In this document: one piece after another, positions 1 to 10,148 of the stretch
Layout of the letters: every line of letters starts with the position of its first letter
Position numbering within the stretch: the stretch's first letter is position 1
Source: Pseudomonadota bacterium
Lineage (GTDB): Bacteria > Pseudomonadota > Gammaproteobacteria > Xanthomonadales > Rhodanobacteraceae
DNA length: 45,713 bases
Assembly: GCA_021780735.1 (NCBI GenBank)
Contig: JAJXYE010000266.1
Span: forward strand, 1-45,713
Reading direction: 5' to 3'
Position numbers and translations under genes: made by a program
The notes under the pieces: generated by a model
Database searches by the model: none
What the model saw: only the letters and a program-made list of their open reading frames with translations
What the model was told of the DNA's origin: nothing

Positions 1-43
1 GCGACCCGCCCCCCTGCTTGCCTCGGTGCAGCGCTAGCTGAGA

Positions 44-331
44 GTGGTCAACGACGAGCGCGGCAGTTGCCGCGGCACCGACGCCAGGGGACAGTGTCTG
101 GAAAGCGACCGCATCTTCAGCCTGGCCGAGCAGTACCGGCCCGTCATCGACCACGATCCGCAACGGGTCAACGTGGTGGTGAAAGCCGGGCATGTGGAAA
201 TCGTCGGCGACACGCAGGTGATCCCGCGCAAACTGCTGGCCATCCTGCAAGAGCAAGGCTTGCTGGCGGCGACCCCGCCGGAGCGTCGCGCCGCGCTGGA
301 ACGATTGCTGACAGATCTGTATTCGACGTGA
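44..331 (+). CDS. Hypothetical protein, possibly the 3' remnant of a longer gene
   Basis: 95-aa ORF from a GTG at 44. An in-frame TAG lies just upstream at 35-37. Family not recognised; convergent with nadD. Confidence 0.35.
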   Translation: MVNDERGSCRGTDARGQCLESDRIFSLAEQYRPVIDHDPQRVNVVVKAGHVEIVGDTQVIPRKLLAILQEQGLLAATPPERRAALERLLTDLYST

Positions 332-398
332 GCCCGATCATCAAAGCTGGAAATGGTCCGGCAACAAGGACACGGGGCAATGGATCTCTCGATACCCC

Positions 399-1031
399 TC
401 ACCTCCGATAAGGCAGCAGCAACCCCGCGTCATCGAACAACCCCGCCGGCAGTTGATAGCGCGGCTCGCGCCCGGCGGCAATCAGTTCACGGATACGGGT
501 GGCGGAGATTTCCATGGCCGTCACCGCCAACTCGATCACCTTGCCGGCGGGCTGCGTGCTCAGGGCGGCAGGATCACTGACCCGCCGACTGCTGATCGCC
601 TCCTGCAATTCTGCTGGAAGCTGCAGTTGCTCGCCCGGGCGGCTCAGCACACCGATGTGCGCCAGCTCGAACAGCTGACGCCAGCCGTGCCAGTCGGGTA
701 GTCCGGCGAAGGCATCGGCGCCCAGCAGCAGCACGATCGGACGCTCGCCCTGTTCGACGCGAAGCTCGATCATGGTGTCGACGGTGTAGGACGGGCCGCT
801 GCGCTGCAGTTCGCGCGCATCGAGGGTCAACCGCGACTGGTCGCGCAAGGCTACCTGCAGCATCGCCAGTCGCTGTGCAGCGCTGGCGATCGGCGGGGGC
901 CGATGCGGTGGCGTGCCCGAGGGCATGATACGCACCTCGGCATCGAGCAGCTCGGACGCTTCCCAGGCCACGCACAGGTGGCCGAGATGGATCGGGTCGA
1001 AGGTGCCGCCGAAGATCGCCAGCGCGTTCAC
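399..1031 (-). CDS. nadD: Nicotinate-nucleotide adenylyltransferase
   Basis: Translation MNALAIFGGTFDPIHLGHL... contains the GGTFDPIHxGH nucleotidyltransferase signature and the SATRIRELI C-terminal motif. GTG start overlaps the holA stop (GTGA). Confidence 0.95.
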   Translation of the reverse strand: MNALAIFGGTFDPIHLGHLCVAWEASELLDAEVRIMPSGTPPHRPPPIASAAQRLAMLQVALRDQSRLTLDARELQRSGPSYTVDTMIELRVEQGERPIVLLLGADAFAGLPDWHGWRQLFELAHIGVLSRPGEQLQLPAELQEAISSRRVSDPAALSTQPAGKVIELAVTAMEISATRIRELIAAGREPRYQLPAGLFDDAGLLLPYRR

Positions 1032-2038
1032 GCCAGTGCCCTGGCGGCGCGCGGCTCGGCAATGGCGGCAATCAGCCGCTCGGCTTCGCGCCAGGCATCG
1101 CCGGTCTCGCGACCCTTGGCGATGCGGTCGATCCGCGCCGCGCGCGCCAGGCATTGCAACCAGTGTTCGCGCGGCGCGCGGCGCAATGCCTGGCGGAACA
1201 ATTGTTCGCGTCCCTGCCACAGCCGCTCGACCTTGGCCTGCGCCGCGAAGTTCTGCGCATTGGCCAGACGCAGCGCCAGCTGCAACTGATTGACCATCCA
1301 GCCCATCAGTCCGATCAGTTCCTCGCCCTCGGCGCGCAGGCCGGCCAATACGCGCAGCGCACGCGCACCATCGCCGGCAAAGGCGGCATCGGTGAGCTTG
1401 AAGGCATCGTAGCGGGCACTGTCGGCGACCAGGTCTTCCATCTCGGCGGCGTCGATGCGCCCCTCGCCGTGCAACACCACCAGCTTGTCGATTTCCTGCG
1501 CCGCGGCGAGCAGGTTGCCCTCGACCCGTTCGGCCAGCAGCGCGACGGCATCGGGCGTCGCCGACAGTCCGCGCGACGCGAGTCTGGCGCCGATCCAGCC
1601 TGCCCATTCATGCGCGCGCGGCGCATTGAACACCACCATCGTGCCTGTAGCGTCGAGCTTCTTGCTCCAGGCACCATCGTGCTTGCTGCTCCACTCCATC
1701 GCGCTGATCATCAGGCTGACGTCGGCTGGCGGATCGGCACAGAACGCGGTGATCGCCTTGGCTCCCTCAACCCCGGGCCGGCCGGTCGGCAGACGCAGGT
1801 CGATCAGCCGGCGGCTGGAGAACAAAGACATGCTGGCTCCGCTGCGAGCCAGCTCGTTCCAGTCAAAATGCTGACCCGCCTCGAGCACCTCGCGTTCGAG
1901 ATAGCCGAGCTTTCTTGCCTGTGCGCGCAACGCATCAGCTGCCTCAAGCACCAGCAGCTCCTCACCCGCAAGCAGGTAGACCGAGGCCAGCCGATCGGCC
2001 GCCAGCGCCTTATGCCACTGACCGACGCCGAGCGGCAT
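1028..2038 (-). CDS. holA: DNA polymerase III subunit delta
   Basis: 336-aa ORF with HolA-like sequence (LLAGEELLVLEAADALRAQARKLGY...). Position between lptE and nadD is canonical. Confidence 0.95.
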   Translation of the reverse strand: MPLGVGQWHKALAADRLASVYLLAGEELLVLEAADALRAQARKLGYLEREVLEAGQHFDWNELARSGASMSLFSSRRLIDLRLPTGRPGVEGAKAITAFCADPPADVSLMISAMEWSSKHDGAWSKKLDATGTMVVFNAPRAHEWAGWIGARLASRGLSATPDAVALLAERVEGNLLAAAQEIDKLVVLHGEGRIDAAEMEDLVADSARYDAFKLTDAAFAGDGARALRVLAGLRAEGEELIGLMGWMVNQLQLALRLANAQNFAAQAKVERLWQGREQLFRQALRRAPREHWLQCLARAARIDRIAKGRETGDAWREAERLIAAIAEPRAARALA

Positions 2039-2595
2039 CAGTGCGCGCTGGACGCCGTCGCCGGCGCGTCCAGCTGATGGCTGCCGGCGGCCTGCAGGCG
2101 GAACAGGATCGCCTGCACCATGTCGTCGTCCAGGCTGCTCTCGATCTGCTGAACCTGGGCGGCGTTGCCGACGGCGTCGCTGCTGTCGTAGCTGTATTCG
2201 CGCTGCATCTGGATCGACTGCGACGGCAGCAGGGTCTGCCCGCTGGCATCGTTGACGAAAAACGTCACGTGGTAGCGCACCGCGTATTCCGTGATCCGCA
2301 CGTAGCCGCCCTGGCTAAGCGAGTCGGTACTGAAGGCTGCCGTCGGCACGTCCAGTTCGGCGATGCCCGGGCCACTGTTGTCCTCGACCACAACCCCGGA
2401 AGACTCCAGCGCGCGGGCCAGCTTGCGCTGCAGACCCTCGCTGCCGGTGACGACCAGATGCACATGCTGCATGGCCGAAGGCATGCGGGCGTTTTCGCGC
2501 AGGTGGAAGCCGCAGGCGCTGAGTGCCAGACACACCAGCAACAGCGATGCGAGCTGGATCGGGCGACCTGTTTTGATCAGACTCATGACTCTCAT
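2038..2595 (-). CDS. lptE: LPS assembly lipoprotein LptE
   Basis: Signal peptide with lipobox ([11 protein letters not shown]). Start overlaps the leuS stop (ATGA). Canonical leuS-lptE-holA order. Confidence 0.93.
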   Translation of the reverse strand: MRVMSLIKTGRPIQLASLLLVCLALSACGFHLRENARMPSAMQHVHLVVTGSEGLQRKLARALESSGVVVEDNSGPGIAELDVPTAAFSTDSLSQGGYVRITEYAVRYHVTFFVNDASGQTLLPSQSIQMQREYSYDSSDAVGNAAQVQQIESSLDDDMVQAILFRLQAAGSHQLDAPATASSAH

Positions 2596-5366
2596 CCTGC
2601 GACGATATTGACGATCTTGCCGGGTACCACGATGACCTTGCGCACCGTCAAGCCCTCGAGAAAGTGCATGACCTGTGGCTGCGCACGCGCCTGCGCCTCC
2701 GCCTCTTCCTTCGAGGCGTTGCACGGCAGTTCGATGGTAGCGCGCAACTTGCCGTTGACCTGTACCGCCAGGGTCACCGAATCGCGCACCAGAGCGGACG
2801 CATCGACTTGCGGCCAGGGCTGATCCTCGAGCACGGTCTCGGGGTGACCGAGCACCTGCCACAGCGCATGACTGATGTGCGGCACCACCGGATTGAGCAG
2901 CAGCACCATGGCTTCCAGCGCCTCGTGCCGCACCGCCCGGCCCTGCTCGCTCAGGTCGTTGAACCTGCCCAGGGCGTTGAGCAGTTCCATCAGCGCGGCA
3001 ATCGCGGTGTTGAAGGCATGCCGCCGCCCGAAATCGTCGCCGACCTTCTGGATGGTTTCGTGCAACTGCCGGCGCAGGATCCTTTGCGCATCGTCCAGCG
3101 CGGCTGTATCGGTCGGTGGATGATCCGGCTGCGCCGCATGCGTGGTGACCTCGCGCCACAGCCGCTTGAGGAAGCGCGCCATGCCTTCGACGCCGGCTTC
3201 GTTCCATTCCAGCGATTGCTCCGGCGGCGCGGCGAACATCGAGAACAGGCGTACCGTATCCGCACCGTACTTGCCTACCATCGACTGCGGATCGACACCG
3301 TTGTTCTTCGACTTGGACATCTTCTCGATGCCGCCGATCTGCACCGGCTGGCCGTCGGCCTTGAGCAAGGCACCGATCACGTGCGCCCGCTCATCACGCT
3401 GGATTTCCACATCGGCCGGATTGATCCAGTCCCTGGAGCCATCGGCATTCTCGCGATAAAACGTCTCGGCGATCACCATGCCCTGGCACAGCAGGTTGCG
3501 AGCCGGTTCGTCCGAGCTCACCAGGCCTTCGTCGCGCAGCAGCTTGTGATAGAAGCGGAAATACAGCAGGTGCAGGATCGCGTGCTCGATGCCGCCGATG
3601 TACTGATCCACCGGCAGCCAGTGATTGGCGCGCTCGTCGACCTGGGCCGTGGCACCCGGTGAGGTATAGCGCGCGTAGTACCAGCTCGACTCCATGAAGG
3701 TGTCGAAGGTGTCGGTTTCGCGTTCGGCCGCGCCGCCGCAGCTCGGGCAGTGGGTCATGCGCCACTCGGGGTCGGCCTTGAGCGGCGACTGCACGCCGGA
3801 GAATGCCACGTCCTCAGGCAGCAGCACCGGCAGCTGATCCTCCGGTACCGGCACGTCGCCGCAGCGCGTGCAGCGGATCACCGGAATCGGACAGCCCCAG
3901 TAGCGCTGCCGGCTCACGCCCCAGTCGCGCAGGCGGAAATTGACCCGGCGCTGGCCCCGTCCCTCCGCCTCGAAACGCGTAGCCAGCGCATCCAGCGCCT
4001 GCTGGAAATCCATGCCGTCGAACTCGCCCGAGTTCACCAGGATGCCGCGCTCGGTCCAGGCGCCCTGCTGCAGGATGCGTTGCTCGAATTGTTCGACCTG
4101 CTCCACTGCGGAACTGACTTCGTAGGCATCCGTGCTGCGGCCATCCAGGGCGGCACGCATCGGATCGGCGCCCACGCCCCGCGACAGGTCGTGCTTGATC
4201 GCACGCAACGCGTCGATCACGTTGCGATCAACGATCACCATGCGGATCGGCAAGCTGTAGCGCTGGGCGAACTCCCAGTCGCGCTGGTCATGTCCGGGCA
4301 CCGCCATCACCGCGCCGGTGCCGTAGTTCATCAACACGAAGTTGGCCACGTACACCGGCAGCGCTTCGCCGCTGATCGGGTGGATCGCGCGCAGGCCGGT
4401 GTCCATGCCGCGCTTTTCCTGGGTTTCCAGTTCGGCTTCGGACACCCCGCCCTGACGCAGCTCGGCGATGAACTCGGCCAGTTGCGGCCGTGCCTGCGCT
4501 GCATACTGCGCCAGCGGATGCTCGGCGGCGATCGACAGGAAGGTCACACCCATCACGGTATCCGGCCGCGTGGTGAACACGGTCAAGGGCGCCACCGGCG
4601 CCTCGTCGTCCTTCACATCGAAGCGGATCTCAAGGCCCTCGGAGCGGCCGATCCAGTTGCGCTGCATGGTCTTGACCGCATCCGGCCAGCCCGGCAGCGT
4701 GTCCAGTCCGTCGAGCAGCTCCTGCGCATAGTCGGTGATCTTGAGGAACCACTGCGGGATCTCGCGCTTTTCGACCAGAGCGCCGGTGCGCCAGCCACGG
4801 CCATCGATCACCTGCTCGTTGGCCAGCACGGTCTGGTCGATCGGATCCCAGTTCACCACCGAATTCTTGCGGTAGGCCAGCCCTTTCTTCATCAGCCGCA
4901 CGAACATGCGCTGCTCGTGCACGTAGTAGTCGGGCTTGCAGGTGGCGAACTCGCGCGACCAGTCAATCGCGTATCCCATCGACTGCAGCTGGGTGCGCAT
5001 GTGCTCGATGTTGGCGTAGGTCCACTTCGCCGGCGCGGTTCTGTTCTTGATCGCGGCGTTCTCGGCCGGCAAGCCAAACGCGTCCCAGCCCATCGGCTGC
5101 ATCACGTTCTTGCCCTGCATGCGCTGGAAGCGACTGATCACGTCGCCTATGGTGTAGTTGCGCACATGACCCATGTGCAACGCGCCGGAGGGATACGGCA
5201 ACATCGACAGGCAGTAGAACTTCGGACGCGCGTCGCCCTCGACCACCTCGTAGGCATGCTGTGTATTCCAGTACCGCTGCGCAGCGGTTTCCACCGTCTG
5301 CGGCGAGTAGCCCTGAGCGATGGCATCGCCCTGCTCGGCTTGGTTCGGGTCTTGATTGTCCTGCAT
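2592..5366 (-). CDS. leuS: Leucyl-tRNA synthetase
   Basis: 924 aa with class I HMGH and KMSKS signatures ([31 protein letters not shown]). Confidence 0.98.
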   Translation of the reverse strand: MQDNQDPNQAEQGDAIAQGYSPQTVETAAQRYWNTQHAYEVVEGDARPKFYCLSMLPYPSGALHMGHVRNYTIGDVISRFQRMQGKNVMQPMGWDAFGLPAENAAIKNRTAPAKWTYANIEHMRTQLQSMGYAIDWSREFATCKPDYYVHEQRMFVRLMKKGLAYRKNSVVNWDPIDQTVLANEQVIDGRGWRTGALVEKREIPQWFLKITDYAQELLDGLDTLPGWPDAVKTMQRNWIGRSEGLEIRFDVKDDEAPVAPLTVFTTRPDTVMGVTFLSIAAEHPLAQYAAQARPQLAEFIAELRQGGVSEAELETQEKRGMDTGLRAIHPISGEALPVYVANFVLMNYGTGAVMAVPGHDQRDWEFAQRYSLPIRMVIVDRNVIDALRAIKHDLSRGVGADPMRAALDGRSTDAYEVSSAVEQVEQFEQRILQQGAWTERGILVNSGEFDGMDFQQALDALATRFEAEGRGQRRVNFRLRDWGVSRQRYWGCPIPVIRCTRCGDVPVPEDQLPVLLPEDVAFSGVQSPLKADPEWRMTHCPSCGGAAERETDTFDTFMESSWYYARYTSPGATAQVDERANHWLPVDQYIGGIEHAILHLLYFRFYHKLLRDEGLVSSDEPARNLLCQGMVIAETFYRENADGSRDWINPADVEIQRDERAHVIGALLKADGQPVQIGGIEKMSKSKNNGVDPQSMVGKYGADTVRLFSMFAAPPEQSLEWNEAGVEGMARFLKRLWREVTTHAAQPDHPPTDTAALDDAQRILRRQLHETIQKVGDDFGRRHAFNTAIAALMELLNALGRFNDLSEQGRAVRHEALEAMVLLLNPVVPHISHALWQVLGHPETVLEDQPWPQVDASALVRDSVTLAVQVNGKLRATIELPCNASKEEAEAQARAQPQVMHFLEGLTVRKVIVVPGKIVNIVAG

Positions 5367-5469
5367 GATTCCGGTGCCATGATGCGGTTGACGCAGGCCG
5401 ACGCGAGCGGGGCTGCGGAGAACTGGTCAGACTAGCCCAGCAAGGGCCGCCCGCCAAGGCCGTGCACGC

Positions 5470-6087
5470 TCAGCCGGACGGGCAACGGGCGGCCTGACCG
5501 CCGGCCAGGGATCGCACTGCCACGGCAATCTGCGCCGCCAGGCGGGCAATGGCGCGCTGATGCCCCTGCACCAGCGCGTCGTAGCCGGGGCCGACCGATT
5601 CACTGACCCGGCTGGTGCAGGCCAGGACGCCATCGTGCGCCGTATTGAGCATGCGTGCGCTCCAGCCACCCTCGATCAGCGCATAGCCACCCAGCTGCGA
5701 GTCGAACCGACGCAGATCCAGCTTGATTCGCACCAGCGGCTTGCCGCCGCCGGGCAGGCCACTGACGTCCTGGCCCGGCAGCTCGCGCGCCAGGTCGGCC
5801 GACAGCGCGCTACGCACCTCGTCGCCCAGCGGCGCAATCCAGCGCTCGCCATCGAGCAGGGCTACGCCCTGACTGCCTTCACGCACGACCAGTTGCGGCT
5901 GGTCGACCTGGGCCGGCACCCCCACCGGCAACAACTCGAAGCGCAGCGAGTCCGGCGCCGGCGTGGCCGAATCGGCGCCCTCCGCGGCAGGCGGCACCAG
6001 GGTGTAGTAGTGCAGCGGCGCGGAGGCGCATGCCGCCAGCAGCAGCGCCGCGCAGGCGCCGGGCAGCAACGTTGCGATACGAATCAT
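5470..6087 (-). CDS. pqiC: PqiC-like ABC-type transport auxiliary lipoprotein
   Basis: Lipoprotein signal (LLLAACASAPLHYYTL). Directly downstream of pqiB with overlapping ends. Confidence 0.85.
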   Translation of the reverse strand: MIRIATLLPGACAALLLAACASAPLHYYTLVPPAAEGADSATPAPDSLRFELLPVGVPAQVDQPQLVVREGSQGVALLDGERWIAPLGDEVRSALSADLARELPGQDVSGLPGGGKPLVRIKLDLRRFDSQLGGYALIEGGWSARMLNTAHDGVLACTSRVSESVGPGYDALVQGHQRAIARLAAQIAVAVRSLAGGQAARCPSG

Positions 6088-7772
6088 GGTTTGCTCCCTT
6101 GCGTCGGTTTGCCCGCCGCCGGCGCTGCGGCGGCGCGTGGCGCATCCGGCCGCCGGCCACGCAGCAGCGCCTCCGGGTGACCGCCCAGATAGTCGGTAAA
6201 CACGCGCAGCGAACGAGCCATCCGTTGTACCTCCTCCAGCGTGGCGCCGAGATTCTGCTGCAGCGGTGAGTCGCCGGACAGCGCCTGGTCTGCGCTACCC
6301 ATGGTCGCCTGCACGCCATGCAAGGTGTCGTTGAAGGCCGGCAGCGTCTTGCCATTGACCTGCTTGAGGGTTGCGTTGAGGCTTGCCAGACTCTGGTCGA
6401 GGTTCTTGCCGATGCTGTCGAATGGCACCTTGTCGAGTTTGCCCACAATGTCGGCCATCTGTTCCTGCAGCTTGTCGAAGCTGCCGGGCACGGTGGGAAT
6501 GGTCAGCGGCTTGGCACCGGGATCGAACGCCACCTTCGCCGCGTGCGGCATGAAATCCAGTGCCACATAGAGCTGGCCGGTAAGCAGGTTGCCCGAGCGC
6601 GTCTGGGCACGCAGACCGTGATCGACCAGGCGCCCGACCATCTGCGACAGGTCGGGGTTCTCGCCACGCGCCCGCGCCATCGCCTCCAGCTTGTCGTAGG
6701 CGCTGCCAAGGCGCTCCGGATAGACCACCGCACCCACCACCACCGGAAACTGCTGGGTCTTCTCGTCATAGTCCAGACGCACCGAGACGACCTTGCCGAT
6801 GTTGATACCCAGGAACTCCACCGGTGCACCAATGGCCAGACCGCGCACCGACTGCTCGAAACGCATGCGCATGTAATGCGGCGCGCCGTCGGGTGGAGCC
6901 ATCGCGCTGGCCTCGTCGTCGAACAGCTTGTAGTTGGTGTCTTCCGGTGCCGGATCGGTTTGATGCGGACCGGGTGGATCCTGGAACGCCACACCGCCGG
7001 CCAGCACGGTAGCCAGTGACTGGGTCTTCAGCTTGACCCCGTTCGCCCCCACCGATACATCCACGCCACTGGCGTTCCAGAAGCGGCTTGCGGTGGTCAC
7101 GAACCGATCGTTCGGACCGTCGACGAAGATGTGCAGCGATACGCCCTTGCCATCCTTGTCCAACTGGTAGGAAGCCACGCGGCCCACCTGGATGCGCCGG
7201 TAGTACACCGGCGAACCCACATCCAGCGAGCCGAGGTCGTCGGTATGCAGGACAAAACTGCGACCGGGCGCGCCGTGGTTCACCGGCGGCGGGTTCTCCA
7301 GCGCCTTGAACTGGTCTTCGGGCATGCTCGATTCACCGACATCGGCGCCAATGAAGGCGCCGGAAAACAGGGTGTCGATGCCGGACACGCCGCCCAGTCC
7401 TATCCGCGGTCGCACCACCCAGTAGCGGGTACCCTTGGTGGCGAAGCCGCTGGCGCTCTTCTCCAGCGCCACCGACACCAGCACATGACTGCGGTCGCTG
7501 CTGAGGCGGATCTTCTTGACCCGGCCGATCACCACGTTCTTGTATTTCACCGGGGTCTTGCCGGCATCCAGCCCTTCGGCACTCTGGAAGCTGATGGTGA
7601 TCAGCGGACCGGCCTGCAGCCAGCTGTTGACCACCAGCGAAACGCCGATGAGTGCAGCCAGCACCGGCAGCAGCCAGACCAGCGAGGCATTGAAACGTCG
7701 CCGCTTGACCACCGGCCGAGGCAGTTCCTCGCGATCCGGACGATCGTTTTCCCTGCGGCTGTCTTCAGTCAT
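6084..7772 (-). CDS. pqiB: Intermembrane transport protein PqiB (MCE/MlaD repeats)
   Basis: Repeated MCE-like segments (ITISFQSAEGLDAGKTPVKYKNVVIGRVKKI; LDVGSPVYYRRIQVGRV; LAIGAPVEFLGINIGKVVSV) after an N-terminal TM helix. Confidence 0.93.
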   Translation of the reverse strand: MTEDSRRENDRPDREELPRPVVKRRRFNASLVWLLPVLAALIGVSLVVNSWLQAGPLITISFQSAEGLDAGKTPVKYKNVVIGRVKKIRLSSDRSHVLVSVALEKSASGFATKGTRYWVVRPRIGLGGVSGIDTLFSGAFIGADVGESSMPEDQFKALENPPPVNHGAPGRSFVLHTDDLGSLDVGSPVYYRRIQVGRVASYQLDKDGKGVSLHIFVDGPNDRFVTTASRFWNASGVDVSVGANGVKLKTQSLATVLAGGVAFQDPPGPHQTDPAPEDTNYKLFDDEASAMAPPDGAPHYMRMRFEQSVRGLAIGAPVEFLGINIGKVVSVRLDYDEKTQQFPVVVGAVVYPERLGSAYDKLEAMARARGENPDLSQMVGRLVDHGLRAQTRSGNLLTGQLYVALDFMPHAAKVAFDPGAKPLTIPTVPGSFDKLQEQMADIVGKLDKVPFDSIGKNLDQSLASLNATLKQVNGKTLPAFNDTLHGVQATMGSADQALSGDSPLQQNLGATLEEVQRMARSLRVFTDYLGGHPEALLRGRRPDAPRAAAAPAAGKPTQGSKP

Positions 7773-8406
7773 TGCTATTCCTGCCATCCCAGATCATGCG
7801 GGGGTCGAAGCTCATCGAGGCGAACATGGTCAGTACCACGGTCAGTCCGAAAAAAATCACGCCAGGCAGGGGCTCGACCCGGCTAAGCAGGCTGAAGCGC
7901 ACCAGCGCGGTCAGCAGCGCCACCACGAACACATCCAGCATCGACCAGTAGCCGATGAATTCCACCAGGCGATACAGTTTCGCGCGCTGTGGCCTGGCCC
8001 AGTCGCTGCCGGCGCGGCTGCTCAGCAACAGCATGCCCAGTGAGAAGAACTTCAGCATGGGCACCACGATGCTGGCGGTGAACACGATCACGGCCAGATC
8101 CGGCGAACCCTTGACCCACAATTCGACCACGCCGCTGATGATGGTGTTGTCGTCTATGTCGTTCAAGCTGGCCGTGCGCATGATTGGCAGCAAATTGGCC
8201 GGGATGTACAGAATGAACGCGGCGATAAGCAGCGCCCAGGTGCGTGAGTAACTGTCGGGCTTGCGCCGATGCAGCGCCGAACCGCAGCGCGGGCAGGCCA
8301 GCGTGTCGCCATCCGGCAACCCGGCATTCGTCGCATCCTTGCAGACCTGACCGCACACATGGCAGCCGATCAGGCCGAGGTCAGCCGCTCGCGGCAGGGT
8401 ATTCAT
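7765..8406 (-). CDS. pqiA: Paraquat-inducible protein A (second PqiA half)
   Basis: N-terminal zinc ribbon (CHVC...CPRC), then a PqiA-type membrane domain (YIPANLLPIM; VVELW..GSPDLAVIVFTASIVVPMLK). ATG overlaps the upstream stop. Confidence 0.9.
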   Translation of the reverse strand: MNTLPRAADLGLIGCHVCGQVCKDATNAGLPDGDTLACPRCGSALHRRKPDSYSRTWALLIAAFILYIPANLLPIMRTASLNDIDDNTIISGVVELWVKGSPDLAVIVFTASIVVPMLKFFSLGMLLLSSRAGSDWARPQRAKLYRLVEFIGYWSMLDVFVVALLTALVRFSLLSRVEPLPGVIFFGLTVVLTMFASMSFDPRMIWDGRNSND

Positions 8407-9020
8407 GCCTGCCCGTCCCGGGTGAGCACCCACAACTGCCGCAGGTCCACGCCGGCAAAGATCGTGATCAGCACGGTCAACGCAGCGTATGCATAGATGC
8501 CGGGGTCGGCCACCACGTCGAAATAGTTGTGCGCCTTGACGATCGCCACCAGGGCGCCGAGCACGAAAACCTCACTCATCGTCCATGGTCCCAGGTGGTG
8601 GAGCCCCACCATCAGCCGGACGAATCCCGGGGCGCGCCGACCGCGACGGGCAAACCAGAGCAGCCAACCGAGCACCAGCATCTTGGTCATCGGAAAGAAG
8701 AACAGGGTGAAGGCCGCCAGCACCGACACCACCTGCGCCTGCTGCTGCCACATGGTGATGATCATGCCCCACAGCGTGGTCGCGCTGAACTGGCCGTTCA
8801 GCCCCAAGGTCACGATCGGCCACATGTTCGCCTGCACGAACACGATCATCGCGGTCAGCACCAGCGCCAGCATCGCATTGACGCTCAGTGATTGGTGACG
8901 CTCCAGCTCGGCCGCGCAACGGGCGCAGCGTGCCACCTCCCCGCGCACCAGGATGCGCCGGCGGTAGACCGTGTCGCAGTGCTCGCAGATCAGCAGAGCA
9001 TCCGCTGCGCCTGTGTCCAT
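8403..9020 (-). CDS. pqiA: Paraquat-inducible protein A (first PqiA half)
   Basis: Zinc ribbon (CEHC...CARC) and PqiA membrane domain (NMWPIVTLGLNG; FFFPMTKMLVLGWLL). Start ambiguous: 9020 (MDTGAAD) or 9071 (MDLRES). Confidence 0.88.
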   Translation of the reverse strand: MDTGAADALLICEHCDTVYRRRILVRGEVARCARCAAELERHQSLSVNAMLALVLTAMIVFVQANMWPIVTLGLNGQFSATTLWGMIITMWQQQAQVVSVLAAFTLFFFPMTKMLVLGWLLWFARRGRRAPGFVRLMVGLHHLGPWTMSEVFVLGALVAIVKAHNYFDVVADPGIYAYAALTVLITIFAGVDLRQLWVLTRDGQA

Positions 9021-9147
9021 GCCTTCGATGCCTCTTCCGTACGGGCGGAGCGCTGATTCTCGCAAATCCATCGTGAACGTGCTGATCGGCTTGATATGCT
9101 GGGCCTTGCCCTGATCTGTAGCGACATCCACCGAACTGGAGTCCTCC

Positions 9148-10017
9148 GTGACTGACCACACCGCCATTTCCCATGTCTTCGATGTGGATCAGCAGACCTT
9201 CGAAGCCGATGTCCTGCAGGCCTCCATGACCACGCCGATACTGGTGGATTTCTGGGCGACCTGGTGTGAGCCGTGCAAGGTGCTCGGGCCTATGCTGGAG
9301 AAGCTGGCCAGCGAATACAACGGCGCGTTCCGGCTCGGCAAGGTCGACGTCGACAGCGAGCAGGAGCTGGCCGGCATGTTCGGCATCAAGAGCATCCCCA
9401 CCGTGATGCTGGTCAAGGACGGCCAGGTACTGGACGGCTTCGCCGGCGCCCTGCCCGAAGGCCAGCTGCGCGAGTTCCTCTCGCGCCATCTGCAACCACT
9501 GAAAGGTTCGGCATCCAGCGATGCACTCGATGAGCAGGAAGTGGAGACCGCGGAGCAGGCGATCAATCGTCTGCAGCAGGCGATCGCCACCACGCCGGAC
9601 AAGGCCGAACTGAAACTCGACCTGGCACTCGCCCTGATGCGCGCGGGCCAGGCCGACGCCGCCGAAGCCGAGCTTGGCGCACTGCCCGCCAATCTCGCCA
9701 CCGACGCACGCGCCGTGCGCCTGCGCAGCGAACTGGACCTCGCCCATGCGCTGCAAGGCGCACCCGACCTGGTTGCCTTGCAACAGGCGGTCGCGGCCGA
9801 TCCCGCCGACTGGGCTGCGCGCGACCAGCTTGGCGTGCGCCTGCTGCTGGAAGGCGATGCCGAAGGCGGGCTCGAGCAGTTCCTGACCATCCTGCAAAAG
9901 GCCCGCGACTGGAATGACGGTCAGGCGAAGAAGCGTCTGCTCGCCGCCTTTGCCACGCTCGACGATGCCGATCTGGTCGGACGCTCTCGCCGGCGGATGG
10001 CGTCGATGCTGTTCTGA
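9148..10017 (+). CDS. cnoX: CnoX/YbbN-like thioredoxin-TPR co-chaperone
   Basis: Thioredoxin fold with WCEPC active site (ILVDFWATWCEPCKVLGPMLEKLA) and C-terminal helical TPR-like repeats. GTG start. Confidence 0.85.
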   Translation: MTDHTAISHVFDVDQQTFEADVLQASMTTPILVDFWATWCEPCKVLGPMLEKLASEYNGAFRLGKVDVDSEQELAGMFGIKSIPTVMLVKDGQVLDGFAGALPEGQLREFLSRHLQPLKGSASSDALDEQEVETAEQAINRLQQAIATTPDKAELKLDLALALMRAGQADAAEAELGALPANLATDARAVRLRSELDLAHALQGAPDLVALQQAVAADPADWAARDQLGVRLLLEGDAEGGLEQFLTILQKARDWNDGQAKKRLLAAFATLDDADLVGRSRRRMASMLF

Positions 10018-10022
10018 TCTTT

Positions 10023-10087
10023 GGGGAACGGGGAACGGGGAACGGCCAGAGCTTCGCCGCTTTGCTTGTGCCCCGTTCCCAGTTCCC
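10023..10087 (+). repeat. GGGGAAC heptad tandem repeat with inverted partner
   Basis: Three tandem GGGGAAC units at 10023-10043. The complementary CCCCGTTCCCAGTTCCC at 10071-10087 makes a long hairpin possible. Confidence 0.8.
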
Positions 10088-10112
10088 GCACCATACCATC
10101 GCGTACGTTCGG

Positions 10113-10140
10113 GCAAGATCGGGCGATCCCCCGATCTTGC
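10113..10140. repeat. Inverted repeat, 11-bp perfect arms
   Basis: GCAAGATCGGG (10113-10123) / CCCGATCTTGC (10130-10140), 6-nt loop, just before the DUF4442-like reading frame. Confidence 0.85.
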
Positions 10141-10148
10141 GAACTTCA

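Noticed and set aside
3750-5435. 561-aa plus-strand ORF antisense to leuS
   Set aside because: Spurious reading of the leuS complement; no recognisable domain.
9148-10017. Thioredoxin with WCEPC instead of WCGPC as a novel enzyme
   Set aside because: CxxC variants are common in CnoX/YbbN-type proteins; not distinctive without biochemical data.
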